DNA of 64,000 nucleotides from Garcia nutans (taxonomy: Eukaryota > Streptophyta > Magnoliopsida > Malpighiales > Euphorbiaceae). The translations under genes and the position numbers were made by a program. The notes beneath the pieces are model-generated. The model searched no databases. It was not told the DNA's origin and worked only from the letters and a program-made list of their open reading frames with translations. The stretch is taken from NCBI GenBank assembly GCA_947685225.1, contig CANTUV010000003.1, positions 9,556,001-9,620,000 of the forward strand. The letters run 5' to 3'. Every line of letters starts with the position of its first letter. Within the stretch, counting starts at the first letter, position 1. Shown piece after piece: positions 32,999 through 45,287 of the stretch.

Positions 32999-33673
32999 CT
33001 GGAGCAGTAAAAGACTTTTAGTTAATAGTCTTAAAGAATTAGTTTTGGATTGATCCAACCCGACCAGTGTCTCAGCTAAAATAAAAAAGATAAGAGAAAA
33101 ACTACCTTCCATTTGGTCTATGATGTCCAGCGCTCATGGGTTAATATCAACATTAGAAGTGACAAGCATGAATTGACCAAGTAAAAAGAAGTAGAACATG
33201 TGTCCCCATGCTTTGGTGGGAACCAAATGGGATATGCAAAAATCAATCAAAGGATCAAGTAAAATTTTCTCATCTCTGGTTAATAGTTGAACTTTAAGTT
33301 CCAAAATCTGAAATAACATTTACATCTTTTGATGAGATTTACAACATAATATGGGCAATGCTATTTGACAATCACTTAGATATCCAAGGATGGTTTCAAA
33401 TTCTTCAATCATGGAACACAACTCAAAGTTGTCAATTTTAAAAGCCCTAGATTCTAAATTCCAAAAGGAAGCCATAGCATGCAAGAAGGGTTGTTTTAAT
33501 TTAACATTTTGAAAGCATTTTAAAGCAATGATCCTAACCCAAGATATTTGATCCCAGTGCCCAACTTGAAGATTCATAAATAGGCATTTAATCTTCCTTA
33601 AAGTTGCTTTAGTCATATTTTTACTGATGCTTAATAGATAAATCATTTTGACTTTTTGAAAGCAAGATGGCAA
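32999..33673 (-). pseudogene. Antisense DUF7745-like gene remnant, copy 2, upstream exon
   Basis: Minus strand: ATG at 33673, then HAMASFWNLESRAFKIDNFE, SMIEEFETILGY, a stop near 33320, and then PLIDFCISHLVPTKAWGH and a hydrophobic stretch (FYFFLLGQFMLV). All blocks match copy 1 in order. The exon ends at the donor GCTCCAG|GTAATC. The match to DUF7745 proteins is from memory of the family pattern. Broken by at least one stop. Confidence 0.5.
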
Positions 33674-34016
33674 TTGGATCTTAATGTGCAGATACAGACG
33701 AATAATATGGAGATAAATTATTTTATGATTTAGGAACCACGGTTAGGGGTTTAAATAGGTTCATTCTAGGCACCATTTCAAAAAATGACAATAATCTGCA
33801 TTAATTTTGGAGTCCAAAATAAGACAATAAAAAGGGAAAATCATAATATGGCAAATTGTCAAAGCCTATAGCAAATTTACATAGCCTATAGGGAATTCAC
33901 CATAGGAAAAAAAGAGAAAGGAAAAAGAAAAATAAAAATAAAAAGGGGTCCATAAAGTTAATACTTCAAAGATCCAAATTCCACACAGTTTAATACAATG
34001 CAATTAAATTATAAGA
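33674..34016. other. Spacer between antisense remnants, copy 2
   Basis: No gene. Near 33840-33905 it has CCTATAG/GAATTCACCATAGG words that recur in the LTR of the same element (37160-37210), possibly a piece of LTR-type regulatory sequence. Confidence 0.35.
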
Positions 34017-34683
34017 TCATTGAGAAGGGAAAGGTAATCCATAGTCAAACAGTGCTCTGACCAAATCATTGCCTTAAGGTGGAGGAGGATCACTCTAATC
34101 ATTAGCCTAGGGTCCCCTGGATGAAGAAGAAACACCAGGATCTTTGCAGCCTTAGAATAAAAATCCTAATAATTCTACTCAAACTAATGATACATATTCT
34201 CAAATTGAGCAGCATTCCAGCCACTAGCATTCAAACCCTTCTTCTTCTCTTCCTCTTCCTCCTCATCTGCTCCATAATTATCCTCCTCCCTACCATCCTC
34301 ATGCTTATTAGCATCCTCTTCCTCCTTCTCCACATCAAAAGTCCCTTAGACACCGGCAAAAAGGACTAAAAAAATCTAAAAGTCGTTCTTAGATAAAGCC
34401 AATGTAAGAAGATTTTGTTGATAAAAGCATAAAAGACTCTACATTTTAACCATCCTAAGCATGCCATGAAGCATATCTTTGCATGGATCTACTATTCAGC
34501 ATATACTTCCAAATATCTGTAGGCATCCTTGCTAATTTAGACCAAGGAACCAGTAATATATTCACTACCCAAGGAACCAACAACTAGAGATTGGCTTGGT
34601 AAGGATCCAATGGGTACTTTGTATAGACAACGCCTCATTCATTGCCTCGGTCTAGTTAACCCCCTCCACCATGAGATGTTCTC

Positions 34684-34756
34684 CTATAAAAACTTCTAAA
34701 AAAGAATGTAAGTTGACTTTTGTAAATTTTAAAAATAATGATAGTTTTCTTTTTAC
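34684..34756 (-). other. Predicted 73-bp intron in antisense PMD-like gene, copy 2
   Basis: Donor GAGATG|GTAAAAAG and acceptor TTTTTATAG|GAGAAC on the minus strand. The location matches the 69-bp intron of copy 1. An alternative acceptor (CTTTTTTAG) lies 12 nt upstream. Confidence 0.5.
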
Positions 34757-34918
34757 CATCTCCCAGGTTAATCTACTTAACCAATAGTGGTAGGAATGAA
34801 TATGAAGAGAACTAGGTTTTTTTGTGCAAGCGGACAACCGAAATTTTAACCTAGGGTAACTGAACCACCATCTAGAAACACCAGGAATCTTTACAAGCTT
34901 GTGCTCATATGACCAAAC

Positions 34919-34989
34919 CTGAAAAGTTAATCAAAGTCAGGGTTATAGAAGTCAGCTGATTAAATTAAAAGTTGTGAGAGATAATATAC
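34919..34989 (-). other. Predicted 71-bp intron in antisense PMD-like gene, copy 2
   Basis: Donor ATCGCCGTG|GTATATTA and acceptor GATTAACTTTTCAG|GTTTGG on the minus strand, in line with the 72-bp intron of copy 1. The flanking codons read VIAV and, after splicing, W(S)YEH. Confidence 0.55.
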
Positions 34990-35560
34990 CACGGCGATGA
35001 CTATAAAATTGGTGTATGAACTTTTATTTTAGCACAGCTTGTCAAAACTATGAAATATAAAGGGAAGGTTGGCTTCACCCCAGTTAAAATGATGGATAAA
35101 AGAGAGGTTTGCTAAGGTCTATAGTACTGAAAAATGGATAGCTGACTCGATACAACATAAAATAGTATATCCAAATAGATACAATAGAAGCCCATGTGCA
35201 TACTGGTTAGATCTTTGTCCAGATACCGGCCTGGTATAACCCATCTAATAATCTCGAATTGATTTATATTTTTTCTTTGGATGGCTTTTTCAATGATGGT
35301 TTTAGACCTAGCAGATTGTGAATTGCATCATAGCTTAATTGTTCATCAATAAATGAGATTGGAATCCTATGAGAAGGAATGCCTATAATAGTAGAAAAGT
35401 CAACTAGGCCTATTGTCACCTCCCCTACCTGCAATTGAAGGTTGAAATCCTCAAATCCACATTCCTTAATCTTCCGCCTTACTAGATGAGGTACCTTATT
35501 ATACCACTATGGGCTTTATAAATGCATCTGCCACCGCGGACATCAAACTATTAGCCTATA

Positions 35561-36544
35561 ATGAAGCAGATAAATCATAACTTTTTTTTCTTTTCTCTTC
35601 ATATTTAAAAAAATAAAATAAAATATAAAAAAGATGGTAAATAAATGTCCTCATAATTTATTTTAGTTTAGTTTTTTCCTTAATGCTTTACTTTTAATTT
35701 AATAAATGTTTTCTTATATTTTTTTTCAGTTTAAGTAGTTTTTCTTTAATTTCTATGAATTTTCTTTGATACTGAATTTTTTTTCTTTTAAGTGATTAAA
35801 TTATAGCAAAATGGTAGCACTTGAGATTTGTTTCCCTGGCAGCATTATTGAGGCAATCCAACTAAAATTGAAACTTTGCCATCTTCATTTTCTTGGATAT
35901 AATGCAGTAACTTCGTATTTGAATGAGGACCACTCTTAGTAGTATGATGAATTCATTCTATGATATTACACAAAGAATAGTTAAAGTTATGTTTTAAGAA
36001 TGAAAAGAAGAAAGGAAAATTTTTGACAAAGAGAAGATAGGTTAAAGAAGCCCTCTTCAAGAGATAAGAAGTGCAAGATAAAATTTTGATTGAGAGTTGA
36101 TTTGTATAATTTCCTATGACAAAGTTAAAATTGAAAACAAATAAAAGAGAAGAGAGAAGTTGCTTGGAAGTATATGGTTATTGGTGACAGATAATGGAAC
36201 AATAAAAGTACATAATGGAGATGAAAAAGAAAACACCTTTGGATTGTATGAATTATTACGTCAAAGTATAAATGGATCAAATAATTCACCTGAAATGTTC
36301 AAATGATTATTGAAGTTGTAAGTCACTGAAATGTTTCAAATGATTATTGAATTTGTAAGAGTCATAAGGATATAGTGACTTTATATCTATTGTTGGTATA
36401 AATTTATGCGTGTCTAAAAATATTATCAATAAAATATTTTTCCATACAGGGGCAAGGATATATAAGGAGGTATCAAACACAATAGATAGTTAAAAAATAA
36501 CCAAAATTTTTGCTGACTTTTTGAATTAATTTTTTTGAAGATAT
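35561..36544 (+). other. Non-coding 3' region of Tat copy 2
   Basis: No gene recognised. AT-rich with T-runs. A local duplication (AAATGATTATTGAA near 36300 and 36340) and the GCGTGTCTAAAAATATT stretch shared with copy 1 are the only features seen. Confidence 0.4.
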
Positions 36545-37060
36545 TGTGGGTTTACTGAAGCACCCTGACTCCTTGTTCAAAGAAAATCAAGAATTGAATC
36601 CAGATATTTTTGAAGCATCTTGCATAGATTTTTCATAGTTATAATAAGAAAATTATGAGATTTAATTAAAGCATTTCAATTCTAGACTTGGATCAAATGA
36701 ATTTCTAGAAGCTTGGATTCATTAAAGCATTCAATTGAGGGTCTTGGGTTCATTTGAAGCACCCAAACCACCTTTAATTTATTGAAACATCCACTTGAAG
36801 GTTCCAGGTTTATTTTAAGTACCTGAACCATCTATTATTTATTGAAGTATCCATTAGAAGACCCTAGGTTTACTTAAGCATCTATGCCAACTTGGATTTA
36901 TTGAAGTATCTATCAGAAGATCCTAAGCACATTAGAACACCTATATTAAATCAAATTTTTTGAAGCATCCATTAAATGACACCAAGATCAGTCTAGATTT
37001 ATTAAAGCATCTAAAAAATCAAATTTCTTTTCACTCTCTTTGAGCAAATTTAAGATCATT
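36545..37060 (+). repeat. 3' tandem repeats of Tat copy 2 (TATTGAAGCATCCATT type)
   Basis: Diverged units contain TTATTGAAGCATCCATTxGAA, GACCCTAGGTTTA and AAGCACCTGAACCAT. They take the same place, just before the polypurine tract, as the GTCCAGAACC array of copy 1, but share no obvious sequence with it. Confidence 0.65.
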
Positions 37061-37061
37061 C

Positions 37062-37077
37062 AAGTAGGGGACAAAAT
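37062..37077 (+). promoter_or_regulatory. Polypurine tract of Tat copy 2
   Basis: AAGTAGGGGACAAAAT precedes the LTR start and is comparable to the minus-strand AGCAGGGGGCAAAC before the LTR at 47335. Confidence 0.55.
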
Positions 37078-38280
37078 TCTAGACCCTTAATTCTGATCCC
37101 TAAATAAATTCAAACTTAATTAAAAAGCCTAAAATCCCAAAAATTACTGGGCAAGCCAATTATCATGGCCTATGGTGAATTGGTCATAGCTTTTGGCTAA
37201 TTCACCATAAAAATATGGCAAAATTGGCCATGGGCCCTGTTTGTCTGGGATTATTCTTACCACTATTAAACTTAGGGTTTTTTTCATATAACCCTTGGAT
37301 TTCCTATTTAAATCAGGTCTCTACAACCTAAGTAACCCTAACCCTACTTATTTAAAAGGGGATTAAATGAAGTAAAAAGAGGATGGCAACCACCGACCAA
37401 AAGAGGCATAAGGCAATTTGAAACTCAGTAGAAAAAACAAAGGACACAAAGAGCAACCCTAAAATTAATTGGTTCAACCAAAGCTTAGCTAATCCAAACC
37501 TACATTAGGATTATTAAGCAAATTTCCATACAAACTTTCTACAAGGAATTGTGTTGTTCAAATGAGAATCAATCAACATTATTATTTGGTAGAGCTGACA
37601 ACGTTGGTATAATCTTCAATACTCTTATTCATTCAATTTAATGGATTATCATCATTGTTTATTCTAAAACTTCATAGATTCATTTTACTTTATTTTATTA
37701 TCTTGATTTATTTGGTTAATTACGTATAAAATCCTAACTTCTAAATAAAACCCTAATTTTCCTTAATAATCCCAAATAAGTGTTTTAATTATTGAATCTC
37801 ATTTAGTTTAGTGTATAATTTTGATAAATTAAATACATTTTATATTTGTTTAAATTTCAATATAAAAATTTGTATAAAAGCTGAATAAATAGAACTGCAA
37901 TGGCTAAAATTTTTTAGTAATAGTTTATTTAATTGTATTGATGTGAAATTGTGTATGATATTGAAACAAGGTTTTGATAATTGACATAGAATGGAAATGA
38001 AGCTAGTTAAACCCTTAGAGAGTTAAAAATAAAATCTGGTATGGACAAAATCAATATTTTTAAAAAAGAATCCTTAAATAGTGTAATTCAATAGAAGTGC
38101 TTTTTAACCTTAGGAATTTGGATTATATTGGAATGTAAGTTAGAAAATTGAATTAAGGGTCAAAAATTTCATAAAGAAATTGTCTGTACGATTTTGCGGG
38201 ATCAGAAGTCAAAGCTAAAAATAATTTAAGAAAGTATGTGTACCGAAGTTTTGGTGTGAGCACAACACCTTAGGAAAGCC
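37078..38280 (+). mobile_element. 3' LTR of Tat copy 2, worn
   Basis: Starts TCTAGACCCTTAATTCTGAT (TG changed to TC), followed by CATGGCCTATGGTGAATTGG-type inverted words (37150-37225) and a few AAACCCTAA motifs (37340, 37740). The 3' edge is not clear; it appears to end near 38280. Shorter than the other Ogre-type LTRs (about 1.2 kb against 1.95-2.1 kb), so part is deleted. Confidence 0.5.
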
Positions 38281-38287
38281 CTAAAAG

Positions 38288-38329
<42 letters not shown>
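38288..38329. repeat. Compound microsatellite (TA)n(GA)n
   Basis: About 10 TA units are followed by about 10 AG units, immediately left of the Tekay LTR at 38331. Confidence 0.9.
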
Positions 38330-38330
<1 letters not shown>

Positions 38331-41300
38331 TGTAATATCCCAAAATTTTTGAAAATTTTTATGTTTTGAAAAATTTGATAAAATAAATTATAATTTAAAA
38401 GGATAAATTAAATTAATAGTTTTAAATGAAAAATTAAGGGATTTTAAATGAAAAAGTGGAATATATATGTGATATATATGCAAAATATACATAACATATA
38501 AAAGTCAAAGAAAAGTCAAATCCAATGATATTTTTGTAAATAAATTTTTAGAAATTTAAAATTAATAAAATAATTTAAAAATAAATTATTTTTTTAATGG
38601 AAGAGGGAAATTAGGACTTTTAATTTATTAAATAAATAATTAAATAATTAATTATTAAATATATATATATATGGTTTAAAAATAAAGATGAAAAGAAAAA
38701 AGAAAAATTAAAAAAGTCATCATCTTCTTCTTCTTCATCTAGGCTGAATATCCATTGGAGCTTGGAGCAAGATTTTGATTCTTCCATACTCCATAAATTG
38801 AAGGATTTAACAAGTTTTAAGTGGATTTTTGGTGATTTTCACCAAATTTAGTAAGTTTCCAACTCTTTTCTTTGAATTCAATGGAAGATTGAATTATGTG
38901 AGTTTTGGACTTTTGAAGTAGTATGTTATAATTGATGAAATTGGTGTTTATGATGTTATTTTGGGTAGTTAACAATGATTTTAAGGTTAGATTGAAGAGA
39001 TGATGGAGTTTGGATAAAGAATGGTGAAGAGATAGAATTTAGGGTTATGGATTTTTGGGGTTTTGAAAACATGAGCTTTAATTATGCAAATTGATTCCAA
39101 ATGAGTTGTTTTGATTCATAAACAAGTATTTTAAAGTCAAATATTGGATTTGGTGGTGTTGGATTGGAGTTTGAGAATGGAAGTGAAGATTTAGGGTTTT
39201 GAACAAGTGATTTTCCAAAGTGGTTGAATTATGTGATTTTATTTGTTTAAGCATGTTGTTTAGTGTTAAAAGTGATGAATATAAGCTTGAAATGAGTAAT
39301 GGATTTTGTTGGAAAGAAAAACCTTCAATGGGGAAGGTTATACCATTTTTGAGATTTTATGTATAAGAGTGTATTTTTATAATGTAAATGATTTAAATGT
39401 ATTAAAATATGTTTTTAATAATATAAATAAAATTAAAACACTAATGTAATTGTAGTAGAATTGAATTCTAATGTTAAAGTAAGGAAAGGCTAAATTTTTG
39501 GAAATTTATAGGAGTGATGTTTAATTATGGTTTAATATTGGAAATGCCATTAAATGTGATACTAAATGATTATTTGCTATCACATTTGGTTTAGGCATCG
39601 AGGGAGGTTGATTTGCTTTATCCAAGTGGTGAAGGTCAAGTTGGAAAGATAGGATTGGAGGTTGTTTTAAGTTTTCTTTGGGTTGCTAGTGGAGGTATGT
39701 ACAAACTTTGAATATAATGCTTATATTTGCATGACATTTGGACTTAACACATTTTGGTTGGAAAATGTGTTAAGCTACTTGGTTCATTGATTGTGTATGA
39801 ATAATGTGCTATGACATTTGTAATGTCATATATGTGTTAAATGCATTGTGATAAGCCACTGATAATGGCTAAATTGTGTAAAATGTGAAATATGCATATT
39901 ATGTGGAAATACCCAAAGTAATTGGGTAATGTGTTCTGAATGTAAAAATGAGATATGTGGTATAATGAAATGAATTGATATTGATAAAAAATAGAAAAGT
40001 GAGAAAAGTGAGAAAAATGAGAAAGATGTGAAAAATGAGAAAACTGAGAAAAAAAATGTGAAAATAAGACAATGTGCCTAGATTCAATATGTGAAAATGA
40101 GAAAGAGATTAATAATGAGAAATATGAATAAATTGTGTGTCCAGTATGTTATTCAATTTTCAGAGTTCTGTGTTTGGAGACATGCCTATGATTGCCTACG
40201 GGCTAAATGCTGGGCTAGTGAAAAGATCGGGTCGTAAGCCAGGTCCAGCTGATAAATTTGATGTTTTTGGGGTGAAAAGATCGGGTCGTAAGCCTCAAAA
40301 ACAAATCCTTGAAGCTAGAATGAGTGAAAAGACTGGGTCGTAAGCTCAGATCTAGTTGGATTATCCATGGATATATTGTCTACAGGGCTAGACACATGGT
40401 GTTATTATAGACCAAAATAGTAACTCTGAAATTTGAATAGCATATTAGATCCTTTTGGTCCCATGCTTGTCTTTGCTTTAATGTGAATTATGAATTGTGA
40501 TACAATTGAGCAATATAATGAGATATAATTTTATGAGTTGTGCATTGACATTACATTGGGATTATATTGTTATAAAAGTTTGTACCACTAGGCTTCGACT
40601 TAGAGCGGTGGTTTCCATCGTGTAGGTGACAGGGTAGACTCAGTTGAGCCAGAGAGTTCTTCTAGACCAGGTTGGGTCTTGACTTGTTGTTGAGCTTATT
40701 GAGTTGTTATTGAGATCGGAAACACGGTCAGCAGCATGTATATATTTTTATGTTATTGTACATTTTGAGCATTATGCATAATATATTATGTTTTGAATTT
40801 TATGTATTGTATATTATAAAAAAAAAATGTTTGGGTCAATATATTTGAAATGGGAGAGTAAATGTGTTTAAATTATCTATTTATATAAATGTTGAATAAT
40901 TTGGTGAAATTGAAGAGTATGGTTGAGAAGGTGAATTGAAATTATTTGGGAGTGTTTTCTTTTTGCAGGTTGTGTTTTCCTAAATTTTGGGTTGTCCAAA
41001 TTATAGACAAAACTCTGGCAAATTTTTCCTAGAGATTTTCATATATAATATTTATTTTGGGTTTCTACAACAAGTAAAGAATATTTATATGCTATTTAAT
41101 TTTATATATTAAGAATTTTGAAATTTTAAATTTGAAATGTGAAAATTTTTTATTAAACCAGTCTGTGGCATTTTTGTACCGCATATGCATATTTTACATA
41201 TGCTGGAAATATGTATTGTACGTATATAGGTTTTATTAGTTTTTGTCATAGAATTATATCTTATTTATTATGATGATTATTGTTTTCTTCAGGTATTTTA

Positions 41301-41579
41301 GTAGTTTTAATCTGTTTATTTAGTGATTTCATCAATTTTGGTAGTTTTAATTTATTTCAGTGTTTATGTCATTTTTGTCCTAGTTTTTAGTGTGGTGTTT
41401 ATGTGTTGTTGGTTAATGTTTATTTGATTCTTGTTTAAAGTTTTTTTAAGTGTTTGTTTTAGGTTAATATGCAAAATATTTCCTTGAAAGAAAGAATAGC
41501 ATGAAACAGTGTCTCACCTTAAGGGCAAAACCAAGGAACCAAGAGAGGAAGGAAAATTTGGGCAGTAACTGACACATTC

Positions 41580-41890
41580 AGGTGACACGGCCAAGCCACT
41601 GGCCGTGTCACATGACACGGCTAGGAGCTTGGCCGTGTCCCATACTTAGCCAAGGAAGAAGACCAAAGGAAAGAAAGCAAAGAACGAAGAGATCAGTAGG
41701 TGACACACTCAGGTGACACAGCCAAGCCACTGGCCGTGTCACATGACACGGCCACCAGCTTGGCCGTGTCACACTCAATTCCAAAGAAGCATATATGAAG
41801 GATTACACAGACGCAAACACATTCAGTAGACACGGCCAAGCCACTGGCCGTGTCACATGACACGGCCACCAGCTTGGCCGTGTCACTCCA
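41580..41890 (+). repeat. GACACGGCC / GGCCGTGTC palindromic cluster
   Basis: Three copies of about 60 bp at 41584, 41715 and 41829 contain GACACGGCCAAG, CCACTGGCCGTGTCAC and CAGCTTGGCCGTGTC. Each copy can fold on itself. The word CACTGGCCGTGTCA also occurs in the unrelated Tekay solo LTR (15097, 15160). Confidence 0.8.
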
Positions 41891-41937
41891 TGGACTAAAG
41901 GAAGAAAGAAAATGCGGATTTCGAGCGAGGTTTCGTA

Positions 41938-41944
41938 TATATAA
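41938..41944 (+). promoter_or_regulatory. TATA box of solo LTR
   Basis: CGTATATATAAGAGG lies about 50 bp after the palindromic cluster and is followed by an AGGGTTTT stretch. Confidence 0.5.
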
Positions 41945-42935
41945 GAGGATTAGGGTTTTTGAAAAGAGGACAGAATTTTATCAGCCGTCAAACAATAACC
42001 TTTGAGCTTCCATTTGTTTTCTTGGAGAATTTTGATTACACTTTGATGCAAACAGTCTAGATTAAATTTGTTTTAGCCACTACAACATTCTTCTAGCAAA
42101 GATCTGAACAAGAGATTCTTCAGAAGCTAAGAAAGTTTGTAATTTGGTTTTGTTCTCAAACTTTATCTCTTAAGTTTCATTGGAATTGTATTCATGAATT
42201 CTATTATGTCTAAATTGATTTCTTTGAATTTTAATGAGATGAATCTATTTGATAGCATTAATATGAACTAATTTGATCTAGTCTAGGGTTTGTATGGATC
42301 TACTATGATTGTATGAATTGGTTATTGCTCTTAACTGGATTATTTCTCTAGCCTTAATTGAATGGATTACTGTTAATATATAATTGATTGGCCACCAATT
42401 ATGTGTTTTAGGTATTAGATGAAGGATTGAGAAATGAAGTTCAATGCTGGAAGAATTCAATTAGGGACTTAGGTGAATTAGAAATATAACATAAGAAAAG
42501 GATCATTTCAATTGTAACAAGATTATTTGAGAGATGTTTGAATGCGAGAGCTTATTTCCTTGATTCAATTAATTAAGTTGCTTGAAATCTATCTTTGAAA
42601 TTAAATTGGTTGAGAGGAATAGCCATTCATACATATAAGTTAGTAGAGAAGTGCAAACCCTAGACCTTTCTATTAAGTGAATCAATATATCAGCTCAGTT
42701 TACTTTTATTGTTTTAAACTCCACTCGATCTGTCCTCATTAGTTGTTAGCAATTTAAATTTATTGATAATTTGTTATTTGCAATTTGATAATCAATTAGC
42801 TTATCTAGCTTCCTTGTGAAACGACCTTGAGGTGTTCACCAAGATACTACAGCAGCCTCGTATACTTGCGAGTGTAGTTCTAGTAGTGTTAATTAGAGCG
42901 CAACAATATAGGGTATAAGGTTGTTACATTTGTTT

Positions 42936-42948
42936 TGGTATCAGAGCC
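42936..42948 (+). promoter_or_regulatory. Primer binding site, initiator Met tRNA type
   Basis: TGGTATCAGAGCC lies 7 nt after the 5' LTR end and is followed by TAGGTTTGAGGTT, as in the intact element. Confidence 0.9.
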
Positions 42949-43097
42949 TAGGTTTGAGGTTCTCGACCTAGGTGGAATGATAGAGAGAGAAAATGGGGGA
43001 TTTAAAAATAGTTTTTAATTGTAATCCATGCATTGGCACTGACATTTTCTGATATCTGATATAGTATTTTCTGTTGTGTTTGCATATATAAGCAGTT

Positions 43098-45287
43098 ACG
43101 GCATCTCGGACGCATCAGGCTGCTGAGGGTAGTGCAGAGAGTGTGGCTCCGGATGAGGGTAGAGATGGAGCTAGAGTTGTGTCTGTCAGTGAGGAGTCTG
43201 TTTCTGTGCCTTTGAGACCAGCAGCTAATGAGATTTTGCCTGGCTGGGTATGGCATATAGTAGAGTTGTTGAGGCAGGCTCCAGTTTTGCAGCTGCCACA
43301 GCCATAGCCGCAGCCTCAATTGCCTGTGAGGCAGTATGATAAACTGAGAAAGTATGGAGCTGAGGACTTTGTTGGTACTACAAACCCTGCTGTAGCAGAG
43401 TAGTGGCTAGATAGGGTTTAGAGGGTATTCATTCAGTTACAGGCTAGTCCAGAAGAGAAGTTTGATTATGCCAGATCTCTTCTTCAGAGAGATGCATGTA
43501 ATTGGTGAAAGATGGTTCCACATGCTCTGGATGATCCAACAGTCTTAACCTATGATGATTTCCTACGGGAATTTGAGCAGAAGTATACTCCGAGGGAGTA
43601 TAAAGATGCAAAGAGGATGGAGTTCCTGAGTCTGAGATAGGATACCAGGACAGTGACCGAGTATGAGATCAAGTTTATACGGTTAAGTCACTATGCTGGT
43701 GGGATCATTTCTAATGAGTTTGACATGTTCAGGAGGTTTGAGGAGGGATTGAGACCCTCTATCATGTGCATTATCATAGGCTTTTATTGTCAGGATTTTT
43801 CCCAGTTAGTTGCAGCTGCCAGGAGTGTTGAGAGAGCATAGGGTCTTACAGCAACTGCCAGGGTTGAGGAGACAAGAGCTAAGAGACCACACAGTGAGGC
43901 AGGGTCTTCATCAGTGAAGAGAGGCCGAGGGGGAAATTTTTAGAGGTTTAGTAGGAGTCAGGGGCAGTTTGGTAGGCCAGTATAGCAGTAGAGACAGAGA
44001 TAGAGACTTGCAGTTTCAGTGGCTAGTGCTCCGACCCTAGTGACAGAGGATAGATAGGCAGATACTGCAGCTTCTCGACCCAGTGTTAGAGGGGGTCGTG
44101 GTGGTAGAGGCTTTGGTAGAGATGGTCAATCTAGGTCTAGTCTGAGAGGAGGTTCTATAGCTGGAGGTAGTAGACCAGATGAGGCAGGACCATCACAGCG
44201 GGTTTATGTGATGCAGAGTTGCCAGATGCTTCAGCGGTTGTTGTTGGTACTTTTACATTATTTGGTACTTCAGTTCTTGAATTATTAGACCCTAGGTCTA
44301 CTCATTCTTACATCAGTGCATGCATCTTTCCTGTGAGTGATTTACATTCTGAGTCCTTAGGATTTGATGTTTTGGTCACTAATCCTTTAGGGCATAGTGT
44401 TGTGGTGAGCAGGGGGCACCGAGATAGTCCAGTTGTTGTTCAAGATGAAGAGTTTCTCAATGACCTGATTGAGATGCCTTTTAGGGAGTATGATATGATT
44501 TTAGGCTTGGATTGGTTATCCAAGCATGGGGTTGCGGTGGATTGTCAGAAGAAATGTGTTACTTTGAGAACACATGATGGTAGGGATATTATAGTATCTA
44601 GTGAGCAGAGGTATCTTTTATCCATGTTTGTTTTAGCTGTTTCAGATGGGAGGATGATTCAGAAGGGATGTGAGGCTTATCTTGCTCATGTTGTAGATAC
44701 CAGAGTAGTGGGGTCCCTACTTGAAAGTATACCTATAGTTGCCGAGTTTCCAGATATTTTTCCTGATTAGTTGCCAGGGGTACCTCCTAAGAGAGAAGTG
44801 GAGTTTGGCATCGATTTGTTGCCTGGTACCACTCATATCTCTATTACCCCTTATCGGATGGCACTTGCTGAGTTGAGAGAATTGAAGGTACAATTGCAGG
44901 AGTTATTGGAAAAAGAGTTTGTCCGCCCTAGTATGTCCCTAGGGGGAGCGCCTATGTTGTTTGTGAAGAAGAAGGAGGGCACCATGAGATTGTGTATTGA
45001 TTATAGGCAGTTGAATAAGGTGACCATCAAGAACAACTATCCTTTTCCTCGAATAGACGATCTCTTTGATCAGTTAAAGAGAGCAACAGTATTCTCTAAG
45101 ACCAATCTGAGATCAGGGTACCATCAGTTGAGAGTTAGAGATGTGGATGTACCTAAGATAGCTTTTCGCATGAGGTATGGGCATTATGAGTTTCTGGTGA
45201 TGCCCTTTGGATTGACGAATGCACCAGCAGCTTTTATGGATTTGATGAATAGGGTGTTAAGACCATTTTTGGATCAGTTTGTGGCAG
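43098..45287 (+). pseudogene. gag-pol: Tekay gag-pol, 5' part (gag to reverse transcriptase), broken
   Basis: Colinear with the intact polyprotein at 25558. The likely start codon is changed to ACG. Gag (KLRKYGAEDF, REYKDAKRMEF) has several stops (for example near 43306 and 43401). The Cys/His knuckles are absent: the frame jumps from SVASAPT to the Arg/Gly-rich tail. In protease the active site reads DPRSTHS instead of DPGSTHS. A stop (44768-44770) separates protease from reverse transcriptase. In the latter KTNLRSGYHQ replaces a catalytic Asp by Asn. The frame is cut at 45287, just before the FIDD catalytic motif, by an inserted element. Not functional. Confidence 0.9.

Larger units (their letters stand above)
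34017..35560 (-). pseudogene. Antisense PMD-like gene remnant, copy 2
   Basis: Minus strand, from about 35510: WYNKVPHLVRRKIKECGFED, NLQLQVGEVTIGLVDFSTII, further decayed middle parts, RLTWEMVKRK at the exon edge, then an acidic Glu/Asp-rich stretch (34200-34350) and the C-terminus LVRALFDYGLPFPSQ-stop at 34017. Each block lines up with copy 1 (WYDWAPHAVKRMVRESG, MTIGPVDFAAITS, HLTWDQ, FLRALFDYGLP). Introns are predicted at 34684-34756 and 34919-34989. Multiple stops and frame changes. Plant mobile domain assignment rests on the GExTIG.VDF..I.G pattern. Confidence 0.55.
21972..38280 (+). mobile_element. Tat/Ogre-lineage LTR retrotransposon, copy 2 (3' part)
   Basis: It has the same layout as copy 1: a pol C-terminus, a GCTAGGTT-type repeat block, an antisense DUF7745-like remnant with intron, an antisense PMD-like remnant, a non-coding stretch, tandem repeats (36545-37060), a polypurine tract and a worn 3' LTR. 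The intact Tekay element 22971-32918 sits inside the antisense intron. The right edge is approximate. Confidence 0.6.
41229..42905 (+). mobile_element. Solo LTR, probably Athila type
   Basis: The 1677-bp segment is flanked by ATATA on both sides (41224-41228, 42906-42910) and is missing from the 3' LTR. It starts GGTTTTATTAG (TG changed to GG) and ends GAGCGCAACA. It has a palindromic repeat cluster (41580-41890), a TATA box (41938) and a long downstream part ending with CGAGTGTAGTTCTAGTAG. The end resembles Athila LTR ends as I remember them, but no primer site is present to test that. Family assignment is inference. Confidence 0.65.
38331..42928 (+). repeat. 5' LTR of decayed Tekay element (interrupted)
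   Basis: Begins TGTAATATCCC and ends GGTTGTTACA, followed by the primer site. Net of the solo LTR and its duplication it is about 2.9 kb. Short repeats with GTGAAAAGATCGGGTCGTAAG lie at 40210-40350. Compare the 3' LTR, which has an inverted block here. Confidence 0.88.

Noticed and set aside
34121..34369. 82-aa + strand Leu/Ile-rich frame that looks like membrane segments
   Set aside because: It is the shadow of the acidic Glu/Asp-rich stretch of the antisense PMD-like gene.
42936..42948. tRNA gene (Met)
   Set aside because: Only the 3'-end complement of the tRNA is present. It is a primer binding site; no cloverleaf could be built. No tRNA or rRNA gene was seen anywhere in the window.
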